DNA of 64,000 nt, taken from positions 1 to 64,000 of the forward strand of contig NZ_RWKV01000016.1 of the NCBI RefSeq assembly GCF_003993795.1. The letters run 5' to 3'. The DNA comes from Aquabacter cavernae. GTDB taxonomy: Bacteria > Pseudomonadota > Alphaproteobacteria > Rhizobiales > Xanthobacteraceae. The stretch's first letter is position 1, and every line of letters starts with the position of its first letter. Below are positions 35,603 to 44,844 of the stretch, one piece after another. The position numbers and the translations under genes are program-made. The notes beneath the pieces are model-generated. The model made no database searches and was not told the origin of the DNA. It was given only the letters and a program-made list of their open reading frames with translations.

Positions 35603-35974
35603 TCAACGGCTCAGGCGGGAAACGAGCCGGGCAACGTCGGACTGCACGGATCTCAGGTCTGCGAGGGCGTTCTCGGTGTCGGTATGAGCCGCGTGCCCTG
35701 TTTCCCGGAGAACGCGGCAAAGCTGGACGAGCGCCCCGCCGGTTCTGGCGATGGCTGCCGCGAGGGTGCTGACCTCGACGAGATCGGCGGACGGGATCGT
35801 GGCGGGTCGTCGGGGAGGCGAAGGGGGCAGTGAATGGAATTCACTACGGTTGGGGAGGGCGCGGACGATTTCCTGCCGGACCCAGCCCGCCTTTGACAAC
35901 CCTGCTCGTGAAGCGGCTGCCTCGAGGGAGGCGAACAGGTCTGGAGCAAGACGAATGCAGACGCCGGGCTTCAT
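35603..35974 (-). CDS. MobC-like relaxosome accessory protein
   Basis: This 123-residue protein has an N-terminal ribbon-helix-helix-like segment (MKPGVCIRLAPDLFASLEAA, then GLSKAGWVRQEIVRAL). Its C-terminal helix (TGGALVQLCRVLRETGHAAH, then SVQSDVARLVSRLSR) resembles the MobC/NikA class that bends oriT for the relaxase. The ATG at 35974 has GGAG upstream; the longer frame from 36178 is compositionally unlike the family. It is the first gene of the mob operon and is divergent from the restriction enzyme gene. Confidence 0.75.
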   Translation of the reverse strand: MKPGVCIRLAPDLFASLEAAASRAGLSKAGWVRQEIVRALPNRSEFHSLPPSPPRRPATIPSADLVEVSTLAAAIARTGGALVQLCRVLRETGHAAHTDTENALADLRSVQSDVARLVSRLSR

Positions 35975-36043
35975 TGCTTCGCTCCGGAGGAAGAGCCTTC
36001 GATCGGTTCCATGCTCGGCTCCATCTCGTGAGTGGGGGTCAAC

Positions 36044-36064
36044 GGGGGAGGGAACTCCTCCCCC
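36044..36064. promoter_or_regulatory. Hairpin GGGGGAGG/CCTCCCCC in the mob/restriction divergent gap (possible oriT part)
   Basis: Perfect 8-bp arms (36044-36051 and 36057-36064) with a 5-nt loop lie in the 281-bp gap between mobC and the restriction gene. oriT sequences usually sit beside mobC, so this stem is a candidate part of oriT; it could equally be an attenuator. No nic consensus was identified. Confidence 0.4.
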
Positions 36065-36255
36065 TTGCCAGCATCGGGGCACTGCCGCAGGCAGATGCAA
36101 CGACGGCTGGCTCACCCACGGTCGATCGCCGGCGGAGAAACGACAAGCGGTCGGAGAGCGTGCCTTTCGGTAGCCCATGGGACTGCCCCAGGCTGCGCGG
36201 TTGCCGTTCGACGAGGAGTTCCCCTACTGTCTTCCCCGCTTTGGGGGAGTCGGGA

Positions 36256-39200
36256 ATGAGTGCGGCGGTTGAAGCGTTCATAGCGCGCTGGCAGGGGCGT
36301 GAGGGCGGGCAGGAGCGGGCGAATTACGCGCTCTTCCTTCCGGAACTCTGCGCCGTGCTGGGGCTGGCCCCGCCCGAACCCGCCGGTGCGTCTTCCGAGA
36401 GCAATGACTACGTGTTCGAGCGGGCGGTGAAGGAGATCGGCCGCGACGGTGCTGTCTCGTCCAAACGCATCGACCTCTACAAGCGTGATTGCTTCATCCT
36501 GGAGGCCAAGCAGTCGCGTTTCGCCGGTGCCAAGAAGCTGGCCGACGCCCCTAAGGATGGCGGCGCGAAGACGCGCGGGCGTCGTGGCGCCGACCGGGCT
36601 TGGGACGTACTGATGATGAATGCCCGGCGGCAGGCCGAAGACTACGTGCGCCTGCTTCCCGCGACCCACGAGCCGCCGCCGTTCGTACTGGTCTGCGACG
36701 TCGGCCACTGTATCGAGGTCTATGCTAATTTCCGGCGCGACGGGAAGGCCTACGACCAGTTTCCGGATCGCGCCTCTTTCCGCATCTATCTGGAGGATCT
36801 GCGCGACGATGCCGTCCGCGCGCGGCTGAAGGCCATCTGGACCGAGCCCATGACGCTCGATCCTTCCCGCCACGCCGCGCGGGTCACGCGCGACATTGCC
36901 GAGCGGCTGGCGGCTGTGTCGAAGGCACTGGAGAAAGAGAGTTACGCGACCGAGGAGGTGGCCATGTTCCTCATGCGCGTCCTCTTCACCATGTTCGCCG
37001 AGGACGTGGGCCTGCTGCCGGAAGACTGCTTCAAGGCCCTGCTCAAGGAGTGCGAAGCGGATCCCGGGATCTTCCCCGGCATGCTCGAGGATTTGTGGCG
37101 GGCCATGGACGAGGGCGGGTTCACGGCCACCATCAAGACCAAGGTGCGCCGCTTCAACGGCGAGTTCTTCAAGAACCGCCGTGCCCTGCCGCTGGACAAG
37201 AGGGCCATTGGCGAATTGCGGGCGGCGGCGGCATACAATTGGCGCGACGTCGAGCCCGCCATCTTCGGGACCCTGCTGGAACAGGCGCTCGATCCCGTCG
37301 AGCGGCGGCGCCTCGGCGCCCATTACACCCCCCGCGCCTATGTGGAGCGGTTGGTCATTGCCACCATCATCGACCCGCTGCGGGCGGAATGGGCGCAGGT
37401 GCTCTCCACCACCGAGAGGCAGAAGGCGGCGGCGCGCGGCAAGGACGCGGCAGCAACCGTGAAGGCCTTCCACGACAAGCTGTGCGACACGCGGGTTCTC
37501 GACCCGGCCTGCGGTACAGGCAACTTCCTTTATGTCTCGCTGGAACTGATGAAGCGTCTCGAGGGCGAGGTGCTTGAGGCGCTGGCGGACCTCGGCGGGC
37601 AGGAGGCGCTGATCGGCCTCGAGGGCCATTCGGTCGACCCACACCAGTTCCTCGGGCTGGAGATTAATCCCCGCGCCGCAGCCATCGCTGAGCTGGTGCT
37701 GTGGATCGGCCATCTCCAGTGGCATGTGCGCACGCGCGGCGGCCAGCCCAGCGAGCCGATCCTGCGAGCTTTCAAGAACATCCACTCTCTGGATGCGGTG
37801 CTGACCTGGGACGGCTATCCGGCGCCGCAGTGGGTCGACCGCGCTGAGGCCTATCCCAACCCGTGCATGCCGGAATGGCCGAAGGCGGAGTTCATCGTCG
37901 GCAACCCGCCCTTCATCGGCGGGAAGGATCTGCGCGCGCGGCTCGGGGACGCCAAGACCGAGGCTCTGTGGGCGGCGCATCCGCACATGAACGAGAGCGC
38001 GGACTTCGTCATGTATTGGTGGGACCGCGCTGCCGACATCCTGCTGCGTAAGGGCACGGCGCTGCGTCGGTTCGGCTTCGTCACCACCAATTCCATCAGC
38101 CAGGTGTTTCAACGCCGGGTGATGGAGCGCTACCTCGCCGCCAAGAAGCCGCTGTCGCTGGTGATGGCCATTCCCGACCATCCCTGGACCAAGGCCGACA
38201 GGGACAGCGCCGCCGTGCGTATCGCCATGACGGTGGCGGCGAACGGCAAGCGCGAGGGCCTGCTGCGCGAGGTGATAGGCGAGGACGGCATCGACACTGA
38301 TGCGCCGATCATCACCTTCCACGACCGGACGGGAACGATCAATTCGGATCTGACCGTGGGGGTAGATGTCGGCGAAGCAATCGAACTCGTGGCTAACAGC
38401 CATCTGTGCTCAAATGGTATGAAACCTTTGGGGGCGGGCTTTATCCTGTCAGCCAGCGAAGCGCGCCGAATGGGCTACGGTCTCGGACGAGGGGTGGAGC
38501 GTCACATTCGGCCTTATCGAAATGGGCGGGACATCGCGCAGCGATCGCGTGATGTTTACGCAATTGACTTCTATGGATTAGATATAGATTCCGTCCGGTC
38601 TCATTTTCCAAAAATTTATCAACATCTTCTTGAAACGGTTAAGCCAGAGCGAGAATTGTCTGCAGTTCGTTCAAAAACGAAAGATGCTCAAGAGTATGCT
38701 AGGCTTTGGTGGTTATTTTGCAAGCCAAGACAAGAAATGAGATCGTTCTTAAATAATTTATATAGATTTATTGTAACAGTTCAAACTTCTAAGCATCGCG
38801 TATTTTCGTACATGTCCAATGATTTGATGCCTGATCAAAAGCTTATGGTTTTTGGCTTGGATGGGGGACATCACCTAGGCATTCTGTCATCGAGAGTACA
38901 TACTACCTGGACTCTTAGAACATGCGGCTGGTTAGGGGTGGGCAATGACTCTGTTTACGTGAAGACACGTACCTTTGATACCTTTCCCTTTCCTATCGTC
39001 ACCTCGGTTCAGAAAGCTAAAATCCGCGACCTCGCCGAAGAGCTCGACGCCCACCGCAAGCGCGTGCTCGCCGCGCATGATCATCTCACCCTCACGGGGC
39101 TCTACAATGTACTGGAGCGCCTGAAGGCCGGGGCTGCGCCCGCCGACCTAGACGCGAAGGAGCGGCGCATCTTCGACGATGGTCTCATCCTCATCTTGAA

Positions 39201-39666
39201 GGAGCTGCACGAGAAGATCGACGCCGCCGTGGCCGATGCCTATGGCTGGCCCGTGGACCTCCCGGAAGAGGAGGTGTTGGCCCGCCTTGTCGCGCTCAAC
39301 AAGGAGCGTGCGGCGGAGGAGAAGCGCGGCCTCGTGCGCTGGCTGCGGCCGGATTACCAGATCCCCCGCTTCGGCTCCGCCGCCGAAAAGGCGAAGCAGC
39401 TCGAAGCCGATCTCGGAGACGAAGTCCCCGAAGCGGCGACGGGCGGGCGTCCGGCTTTCCCGAAGACCGATCGAGACCAGACCATCGCCGTTATGGGCGT
39501 CTTGATGCAGGCCGCCGGGCCGCTCGACGCCGCCGCCATAGCCGCCACTTTCAAGTCCGCTCCGAAGGTACGAGCGGCGGTGGCCGATGTTCTCCAGGCC
39601 ATGTTCCGGATGGGGCAGGTGGCCTCTACGGACGGTACCTCATTTGCGCTCCGTCGAGCAGCGTAA
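36256..39666 (+). CDS. Type IIG/IIL (MmeI-like) restriction endonuclease-methyltransferase
   Basis: This 1136-residue single-chain enzyme has an N-terminal PD-(D/E)XK nuclease (D73 in RIDLYKRD, then E83-A-K85 in FILEAKQ), a helical connector, and an N6-adenine methyltransferase with SAM motif VLDPACGTGNFLYVS near residue 416 and catalytic NPPF near 550. A target-recognition domain follows at about 690-915 and then a C-terminal helical part. The layout matches MmeI, which cleaves at a distance and modifies one strand. All key catalytic residues are present. The recognition-domain coding region (about 38.35-38.98 kb) is much more AT-rich than the rest. GGGGGAG precedes the ATG at 36256. It protects the element or host from other DNA. 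Confidence 0.9.
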   Translation: MSAAVEAFIARWQGREGGQERANYALFLPELCAVLGLAPPEPAGASSESNDYVFERAVKEIGRDGAVSSKRIDLYKRDCFILEAKQSRFAGAKKLADAPKDGGAKTRGRRGADRAWDVLMMNARRQAEDYVRLLPATHEPPPFVLVCDVGHCIEVYANFRRDGKAYDQFPDRASFRIYLEDLRDDAVRARLKAIWTEPMTLDPSRHAARVTRDIAERLAAVSKALEKESYATEEVAMFLMRVLFTMFAEDVGLLPEDCFKALLKECEADPGIFPGMLEDLWRAMDEGGFTATIKTKVRRFNGEFFKNRRALPLDKRAIGELRAAAAYNWRDVEPAIFGTLLEQALDPVERRRLGAHYTPRAYVERLVIATIIDPLRAEWAQVLSTTERQKAAARGKDAAATVKAFHDKLCDTRVLDPACGTGNFLYVSLELMKRLEGEVLEALADLGGQEALIGLEGHSVDPHQFLGLEINPRAAAIAELVLWIGHLQWHVRTRGGQPSEPILRAFKNIHSLDAVLTWDGYPAPQWVDRAEAYPNPCMPEWPKAEFIVGNPPFIGGKDLRARLGDAKTEALWAAHPHMNESADFVMYWWDRAADILLRKGTALRRFGFVTTNSISQVFQRRVMERYLAAKKPLSLVMAIPDHPWTKADRDSAAVRIAMTVAANGKREGLLREVIGEDGIDTDAPIITFHDRTGTINSDLTVGVDVGEAIELVANSHLCSNGMKPLGAGFILSASEARRMGYGLGRGVERHIRPYRNGRDIAQRSRDVYAIDFYGLDIDSVRSHFPKIYQHLLETVKPERELSAVRSKTKDAQEYARLWWLFCKPRQEMRSFLNNLYRFIVTVQTSKHRVFSYMSNDLMPDQKLMVFGLDGGHHLGILSSRVHTTWTLRTCGWLGVGNDSVYVKTRTFDTFPFPIVTSVQKAKIRDLAEELDAHRKRVLAAHDHLTLTGLYNVLERLKAGAAPADLDAKERRIFDDGLILILKELHEKIDAAVADAYGWPVDLPEEEVLARLVALNKERAAEEKRGLVRWLRPDYQIPRFGSAAEKAKQLEADLGDEVPEAATGGRPAFPKTDRDQTIAVMGVLMQAAGPLDAAAIAATFKSAPKVRAAVADVLQAMFRMGQVASTDGTSFALRRAA

Positions 39667-39938
39667 CGCCATTGGCCCGGCACGCATCGTTGCCGGTCTT
39701 TGTCTTGGGAATGAGGAGGGAGTGGCCAGAGAGAAAGGGGCTTTCGACAGGCCATTTCGGAGAGGAGAGACTAGCGGACCGTGATGGGTAGATCGTCACC
39801 ATGATCGTGGCGCCGTGGTGGGGCTTCTTTTTTACTATAGACCATATTCCCCACCCCCTCTTCACGGTCTCGGACAGGCGGGTGCACCTGAAATTGAGAA
39901 GCATGAAGGCGCTCGTCTCCATCGGGAAGGTCGGAGTA

Positions 39939-40922
39939 TCAGGGGCCGCCGAATGCGAGGCGCATCCCGGCCCGAGCTGCCGAAGCCTTCTCGCGTTCGT
40001 TCGAGGAGAGGACGCCGTGCAGCGCTTTCTTGCCCCGGGCGATCAGCGCGGGGACATCCGCTGCCTTGGTCGCTTCCCAGAAGCTCGAATGCCCGATATC
40101 GCGAAGGAAAGCTGCGGCGTCCGCCCATGGCCCGGGGGCATGCTCGACTCGGTCAAGCAGCGTCGTATGGACTGCCTTGGTAGGGGTGGTTGCCCGCCGC
40201 TGCGTGACCTGTTCCAGGGCATCGGTGAGCCACTTAGCGCGAGCGTGTAGTTCGCTTTGGAGCTTGCCGAGACTGTACTTCCCGGTCGATGCCAGCAGCG
40301 CCTCGGCATCCTCAATGATCCGGAGCACGATCAGCATGCGGTCGATGACCTGAGGCACTAGTTCGTCGCGAGCTTCGTTGGCCATTTCCCGCAGCGTATC
40401 GGCCGCCGTCGGGGATGCCCGGATGACCTTGGCCTTCTCCGCGGCTTCATCATCCTTCTGTCTCTTGCGATGTGTCTTCACGATCTTGTCGACGTCTGCC
40501 ACCTGGAGCTTCTCGCCCTCCTTCACGCGGTCAAGAACGTCCTCAAGGGCTGCTTCGGGTGCTGTTGAAAGGCGAACGATGGCGGTCTGCGGAAGCGCAA
40601 GATCCTCCAGCAGCATCGATTTATCCCGGAAGCATCGGAATACATTTATCGCATCCCTTGCCCACTGCTCCGACATTCCCGTTTCGGCCAGTATCCAGGG
40701 CCGCCATGCGCCATGGGGGAGCACGTCGCGCCACCTCTCCAATCGCTCGCCGATGTCCATGAGTGCGCCCAGCGCTTGAACTAAGCTCTTGCGGATTGCG
40801 TTTGCGTCCGCGCGCAGTGCCTTTCGTTGCTCGGCCGGGATCTGGTCGTAGTCAAAGCGGACGACGACGTCGGACGCCATTGTGTCGTTACTTGGTAGGC
40901 GTTTGGCCATTGGCGGGACCAT
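39939..40922 (-). CDS. DUF3102-like DNA-binding/partition-type protein
   Basis: This protein has up to 327 residues. The N-terminal half contains SLVQALGALMDIGERLERWR, DVLPHGAWRPWILAETGMSE and QWARDAINVFRCFRDKS, the pattern of DUF3102 proteins found on plasmids and integrative elements. The rest is charged and helical, with RRATTPTKAVHTTLLDRVEHA and a basic tail. Family members are thought to bind DNA, but function is not established. Starts at 40922 and 40910 are both possible. A 23-bp palindrome lies 42 bp upstream, suggesting autoregulation. Confidence 0.7.
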   Translation of the reverse strand: MVPPMAKRLPSNDTMASDVVVRFDYDQIPAEQRKALRADANAIRKSLVQALGALMDIGERLERWRDVLPHGAWRPWILAETGMSEQWARDAINVFRCFRDKSMLLEDLALPQTAIVRLSTAPEAALEDVLDRVKEGEKLQVADVDKIVKTHRKRQKDDEAAEKAKVIRASPTAADTLREMANEARDELVPQVIDRMLIVLRIIEDAEALLASTGKYSLGKLQSELHARAKWLTDALEQVTQRRATTPTKAVHTTLLDRVEHAPGPWADAAAFLRDIGHSSFWEATKAADVPALIARGKKALHGVLSSNEREKASAARAGMRLAFGGP

Positions 40923-40963
40923 CCTGCAAGGATCTGTTCTACGGACAACGGCAGAATGTTCTC

Positions 40964-40986
40964 AAATCCCCAATCATTGGGGATTT
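40964..40986. promoter_or_regulatory. Perfect 23-bp palindrome in the element's maintenance region
   Basis: Arms AAATCCCCAAT (40964-40974) and ATTGGGGATTT (40976-40986) surround a single C. It lies between the Rep stop and the DUF3102-like start on the same strand. Candidate roles are an operator, a partition or replication site, or a rho-independent-like hairpin. Confidence 0.7.
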
Positions 40987-41005
40987 CTACCCGTGATGGC
41001 AGGCG

Positions 41006-42433
41006 TCACCGCGTCGTTCCGGCGGGCCAATTCGTGCGGACAGTCTTTCGGTCCAGACCGGTGCGGCGCGCTATACCTGCGACGGTGACCGTCTCTCCGG
41101 AAGCTTGCCCCTCTTCGATGGCTTCCCGGACCACCTCCGCTGATCGGGATCGGCGAAGCCCATGGGTGTAATGCGCACCGATAGCCTGCCGGGCACTGAC
41201 GCCCTGAACGTCGACGACCTCGTTCGCGCAGGCACCGCTATCTCTTGTCTTGTCGGGCTTGCATAGATCGGGAGCCCAACGCGTAGCTGCATAATCCACG
41301 ACGCGGTAGAGGATCGCTTGCGCCTGTTTCGGATGCTCCGCACTCTCGCTGGCGCGGGGCACTAGCGCTTCGAAGAGCTGCTGGGCAAGGGCGTCTCTGT
41401 CGCCGGTACGGATCGCCTCAAGGTAATCTACACTTTCGGCCCGGTGGAGCGCCTTGAGGGTTTCGTAAGTCCACGCTTGGAATGTTGCGAAGAGAACGTT
41501 GGACGCCTTGCGGTCTGTCCCAGCGAGCATCGAGGCGCTCTCCCGGATCATCGTCCGCCGGTTGGCCCGGGTATCCACCCAATCCCCCCACTCGCTGAGA
41601 TTGGGAAATGTGGTTTCGTTCCAAATCGCGATCGACCAGAACGGGCTCAAGGGATTCTTGAAGCGCATGGCATTGGAGAGGGCACCGGGGTCGGCGCCGA
41701 GCGGAAGCAGCGCCTTCGTGATCCCTGCATGGACACCGCGCCAGAAAGACATGATGTCCCGTCGGCAGCGGGTATCGTTGGAGAACCATGTGCCTTGGTT
41801 GTACGGGAGGAGATAGATGGCATGTGGCCGCTCGATCCTCCCATCGTCGTCCTCGAAACCCACGACGACATGGGGCAGGCACGGCAGCCGGAGCTGCTCG
41901 AATTCGTATTGTAGCGCAGCCCAAGACGGGAACGTGTGATCGAGGTCTATCCGGAAGGCGCCGCGGACCTCACGGTTGAGTACAATCCAAGGTTCATCCA
42001 GCCCGAGAATTTTGGCGTCGGTATTGGACATGACGTCTTTCGAGCGACCGACCTGCATCTCACTCTGGCGTGGAGTGAGTTGCACGATGCGGCGGAGGAC
42101 ATGGCTAGCGTCAGACCGCAGCCCTTGCTCCAGGAATGGCTCGCGCCAACGCCCACCGATGTTGCCGCCGTGGAACTTGAAGCCCTCGGCGAGCCGCCGG
42201 TGAATCAGCTCGCGCCTGGCGATGAATCGCTCGATGAAGAGCTGGTTCTCTGGCGTGGCTTTGCCACGCTTCGGTGGCCGCCAGTCCGACATGGCTTCGC
42301 GCAGCCACCGCTCTTCGGCCCAACGGGTTTCAAACTCCCGGACTGGGCCGTCCGGCAGAGGCAAAATTTGTTGACGGTTCGGATCAGAGGAAGGCGTCGA
42401 CTGGCTCGGGGGAATGCCGAGCCGGGCGGTCAC
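41006..42433 (-). CDS. Plasmid-type replication initiation protein (ColE2-like replicase domain)
   Basis: This 475-residue protein starts with GTG. A central region has AFRIDLDHTFPSWAALQYEF, CLPHVVVGFEDDDGRIERPH and AIYLLPYNQGTWFSNDT, resembling the replicase/primase core of ColE2-type Rep proteins. A PriCT-like helical segment follows, and the C-terminus carries a helix-turn-helix (VTVAGIARRTGLDRKTVRTN). Rep proteins on integrative elements allow replication of the excised circle. It is transcribed towards the DUF3102-like gene. Confidence 0.75.
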   Translation of the reverse strand: MTARLGIPPSQSTPSSDPNRQQILPLPDGPVREFETRWAEERWLREAMSDWRPPKRGKATPENQLFIERFIARRELIHRRLAEGFKFHGGNIGGRWREPFLEQGLRSDASHVLRRIVQLTPRQSEMQVGRSKDVMSNTDAKILGLDEPWIVLNREVRGAFRIDLDHTFPSWAALQYEFEQLRLPCLPHVVVGFEDDDGRIERPHAIYLLPYNQGTWFSNDTRCRRDIMSFWRGVHAGITKALLPLGADPGALSNAMRFKNPLSPFWSIAIWNETTFPNLSEWGDWVDTRANRRTMIRESASMLAGTDRKASNVLFATFQAWTYETLKALHRAESVDYLEAIRTGDRDALAQQLFEALVPRASESAEHPKQAQAILYRVVDYAATRWAPDLCKPDKTRDSGACANEVVDVQGVSARQAIGAHYTHGLRRSRSAEVVREAIEEGQASGETVTVAGIARRTGLDRKTVRTNWPAGTTR

Positions 42434-42859
42434 CCGTCGATGCGACGGGCAGGTTTGACGCGTGCGATGCCGGTGATCATCCTAGACCTCGTTCACACCC
42501 CCCTCGCGAGCGCCTGCCAGCGCGATGACCGAGGGGGCCTTCAATTCAAGGCTGTGGTTCGGCGGCGAATGGGTCAAGCCCGCTTGGTGAAGGGGATCAC
42601 CCGGACGACGCCATCCATGTCGAGCCGTCGGGCTATGGTCTGACTATCTCAAGAGTGCGCAGAAAATCGCACGAAATGCCCTTCGCGCGCGCGGCGACGC
42701 CAATCATGGCTCACGGGGGCTTTCGGCTCGGTTGCGGCCACCCACCTCTTCGGGGATCAGCGCGGACCTCCCCGGCGAGACCTTGGGACACTAGGTGGAG
42801 CTAGCCGCGCATCTTCTAGCTGGGTCGAAGCCAAGATTGGGTTCGCTTTTTGGGGCGGG
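42434..42859. other. Intergenic gap between integrase and rep genes
   Basis: No frame with credible start, ribosome binding site or motif was found. The region lies upstream of rep and beyond the integrase stop, so it may contain the rep promoter or replication origin, but no repeats of note were seen. Confidence 0.4.
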
Positions 42860-44524
42860 CTATCTCGCTTGAGTGGTCTTCGACGCCGTCACCAAGTAGG
42901 GGCTGACGTCAAGCCCCTCGAGGAGGGGAAGTGCCGCGAGGACCTTGACTTCATCGACCCGCAATTGGCTCTTGCCATAACGGCGGCCAACGGTTTTCGG
43001 GGCGTGGCCGGTTTGACGGTCCGAAGTCCGCTCGTCGACCTTGGCGATGCTCATGATGTCCTTCGCGGTATGCCGCGAGGAATGGAAAGTCTGCTCGTAA
43101 GGCTTGTGGATTCCAATTTCCCGAAGACGTCGATTGAGACGTTTCGATGCCGCATCGGCGGGACGCTCGACTGCACCACCTTTCCCGGAGCGAAACGCAT
43201 GAGGGAATATCCATTGGTCGTCAGTGCGAGATTTCGCGTACGCGACGAAACCTGCGTCGACTAGAATTTGATGCAAGGCAAAGGTACGGCGGGACTGCTT
43301 CGTCTTGATCTTCCGTTCCACCGTCTTGCCGCCCAGCATGAGAAGATCCGTCCTCAGGTCGGCTACCCAAAGCCCCGGCGTGATCTCATAGACATCCTTC
43401 CCCTGAAGGAAGACCAGCTCCCCCACGCGAGCACCGGTTACCGTACCGAGCAAAGGGAGCCATTTCAGATCCGGCCGGACTTCTCGCGCGGCTGCCGCGA
43501 ACCAGATGTTCAGTTGCTCCACGGAGAATGGCTCCCGAGTTACGGACTCGGTCGCCTTGGACGAAATAGAAACGGGTGCGCTCAGTGGATTAAAGAACTT
43601 ATGTTGCGCAGACAAGTATCTAAAAATTCCACGGAGCGGCGAAATATAATTCGCTTCGATAGAGGTTCGCGTTAAGGTCGATGATCGCCTATTTTCTGGC
43701 AGAGACTCATTGTATTCTGCGGATTCGGCGAGCGTTAAATTTTTCGTCTCTTCTCTCTTCGACCAATTCTCGGGAACTCGAACGAGAACGTTGGCAAAAT
43801 GCTGGAAATCGGAAAACGTATAGGCTCCAGCAGGCTTGTCGCCAGCGAAGCTCATGAAGTTCCGAATTCTCGCCTCCAATGTTCGGACGCGCCGTGGGTC
43901 CGTTCCCTTGATCACTTGGTTCTCAATCCAAGGGGTTATGGTTGAAGACAAGAGCGGCCCCGCTGGCCCGCCGGTAAAGTGCTGCATCCGCCCGGCAAGC
44001 TCAGAGACCGTCGCCTCGATGGCATTCAGCCGCTGACTTCCCGCAGCACGACTTGCCTCCTTCACAGTGTCGCGGATCGCTAGAATTCTCTCCGAGGCAT
44101 CGGACACGAAGGCCGCTGTACGCTTCTGCTCCTGATACCGGTCGGTGAGGAGGCGAAGCTCCAGGGCCTTGAGATCGGCCAGACGACGCCTCTCCGCAGA
44201 CTCGGCAATGGCCTCCGCATCCGCGATGGACTGAATCAGCATCTCCTCGAGTGTCCGTATCAGCTCGTCGCGCGGATCGTCCTTGCCCATGAAGTCGCCG
44301 TTTCTTGCTGCCGAGAATCGAAGTTCGACCCACCCTGCCATGATCCTCACGATCCGACGAGCCGCTGGGAGAGGCATGGCCCCGAGCGGAATACGGATTG
44401 GCGACGAGCCGAACAGCGTGACAAGGTCGGACGGAATCCGAATCTGGAACCGCAGCCCGAATTGGCGTCTATCGAGGTACATGGCGCGAGTACACTCACG
44501 GGTACGAAGGCCCGCGTCGCTCAT
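42860..44524 (-). CDS. int: Tyrosine site-specific recombinase (integrase)
   Basis: This 554-residue integrase has an N-terminal DUF6538-like segment ([20 protein letters not shown] near residue 15), a long helical region and a core-binding domain. Its catalytic domain carries Arg in [16 protein letters not shown], His-x-x-Arg in [13 protein letters not shown], His in [13 protein letters not shown], and Tyr in RRYGKSQL. All catalytic residues are present, so the enzyme looks functional. It begins 28 bp from the right attachment repeat, the usual place for an integrase using tRNA-Ser as target. An ATG at 44482 is an alternative start. Confidence 0.93.
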   Translation of the reverse strand: MSDAGLRTRECTRAMYLDRRQFGLRFQIRIPSDLVTLFGSSPIRIPLGAMPLPAARRIVRIMAGWVELRFSAARNGDFMGKDDPRDELIRTLEEMLIQSIADAEAIAESAERRRLADLKALELRLLTDRYQEQKRTAAFVSDASERILAIRDTVKEASRAAGSQRLNAIEATVSELAGRMQHFTGGPAGPLLSSTITPWIENQVIKGTDPRRVRTLEARIRNFMSFAGDKPAGAYTFSDFQHFANVLVRVPENWSKREETKNLTLAESAEYNESLPENRRSSTLTRTSIEANYISPLRGIFRYLSAQHKFFNPLSAPVSISSKATESVTREPFSVEQLNIWFAAAAREVRPDLKWLPLLGTVTGARVGELVFLQGKDVYEITPGLWVADLRTDLLMLGGKTVERKIKTKQSRRTFALHQILVDAGFVAYAKSRTDDQWIFPHAFRSGKGGAVERPADAASKRLNRRLREIGIHKPYEQTFHSSRHTAKDIMSIAKVDERTSDRQTGHAPKTVGRRYGKSQLRVDEVKVLAALPLLEGLDVSPYLVTASKTTQAR

Positions 44525-44551
44525 GAAACATCAATTAAATCAATGGGTTAA

Positions 44552-44573
44552 AGCTGGCGGAGAGAGAGGGATT
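44552..44573. repeat. Right attachment-site repeat within tRNA-Ser 3' end
   Basis: This is identical to 30634-30655. It covers the CCA, discriminator, 3' acceptor strand and part of the T-arm of tRNA-Ser, so integration leaves the tRNA intact. Confidence 0.9.
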
Positions 44574-44644
44574 CGAACCCTCGATACAGTTTCCCGTATA
44601 CACGCGTTCCAGGCGTGCGCCTTCAACCACTCGGCCACCTCTCC
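44555..44644 (-). tRNA. tRNA-Ser(GGA)
   Basis: The minus strand folds as a class II tRNA. The acceptor 5' strand GGAGAGG pairs with the 3' strand before a G discriminator and encoded CCA. The anticodon loop CTGGAAC carries GGA, a long variable arm follows, and the T-arm reads GAGGGTTCGAATCCCTC. It closely follows E. coli tRNA-Ser(GGA). It is the integration target of the adjacent mobile element. Confidence 0.96.
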
Positions 44645-44844
44645 GCAGGCGCTGGGCGCGCGGGGTTTTGCGGCAGCAGGACATTCCAGGGGAATGCCGG
44701 AGCCGCAAACCCTCGCCTCGGGTCCGCAGACGCGAACGGTGCCGGTTGAGAGCACCAACCCCAGGCGAGGCGGCGGAATATAGCGGTTCACATGGCTCTG
44801 GCAAGCCGTGTTTCGCCACTTTTCCGCGGAATTACCGCATGCTC

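Larger units (their letters stand above)
30634..44573. mobile_element. Integrative mobilizable element in tRNA-Ser(GGA), about 13.9 kb
   Basis: A perfect 22-bp direct repeat bounds the element (30634-30655 and 44552-44573); the right copy is the 3' end of tRNA-Ser. The integrase gene lies against the tRNA, reading away from it. Inside are a Rep protein, a DUF3102-like protein, MobC and a relaxase, a small ORF coupled to the relaxase, a type IIG/IIL restriction enzyme, a coupled HEPN-like gene pair and a small exported protein. No type IV secretion genes are present, so transfer would depend on a helper element. Local GC falls in the HEPN-like gene, the integrase middle and the restriction enzyme's recognition region. 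Confidence 0.88.

Noticed and set aside
36112..38403. 763-residue minus-strand frame across the restriction enzyme gene
   Set aside because: The plus strand carries all enzyme motifs; the antisense frame ends exactly where GC content falls.
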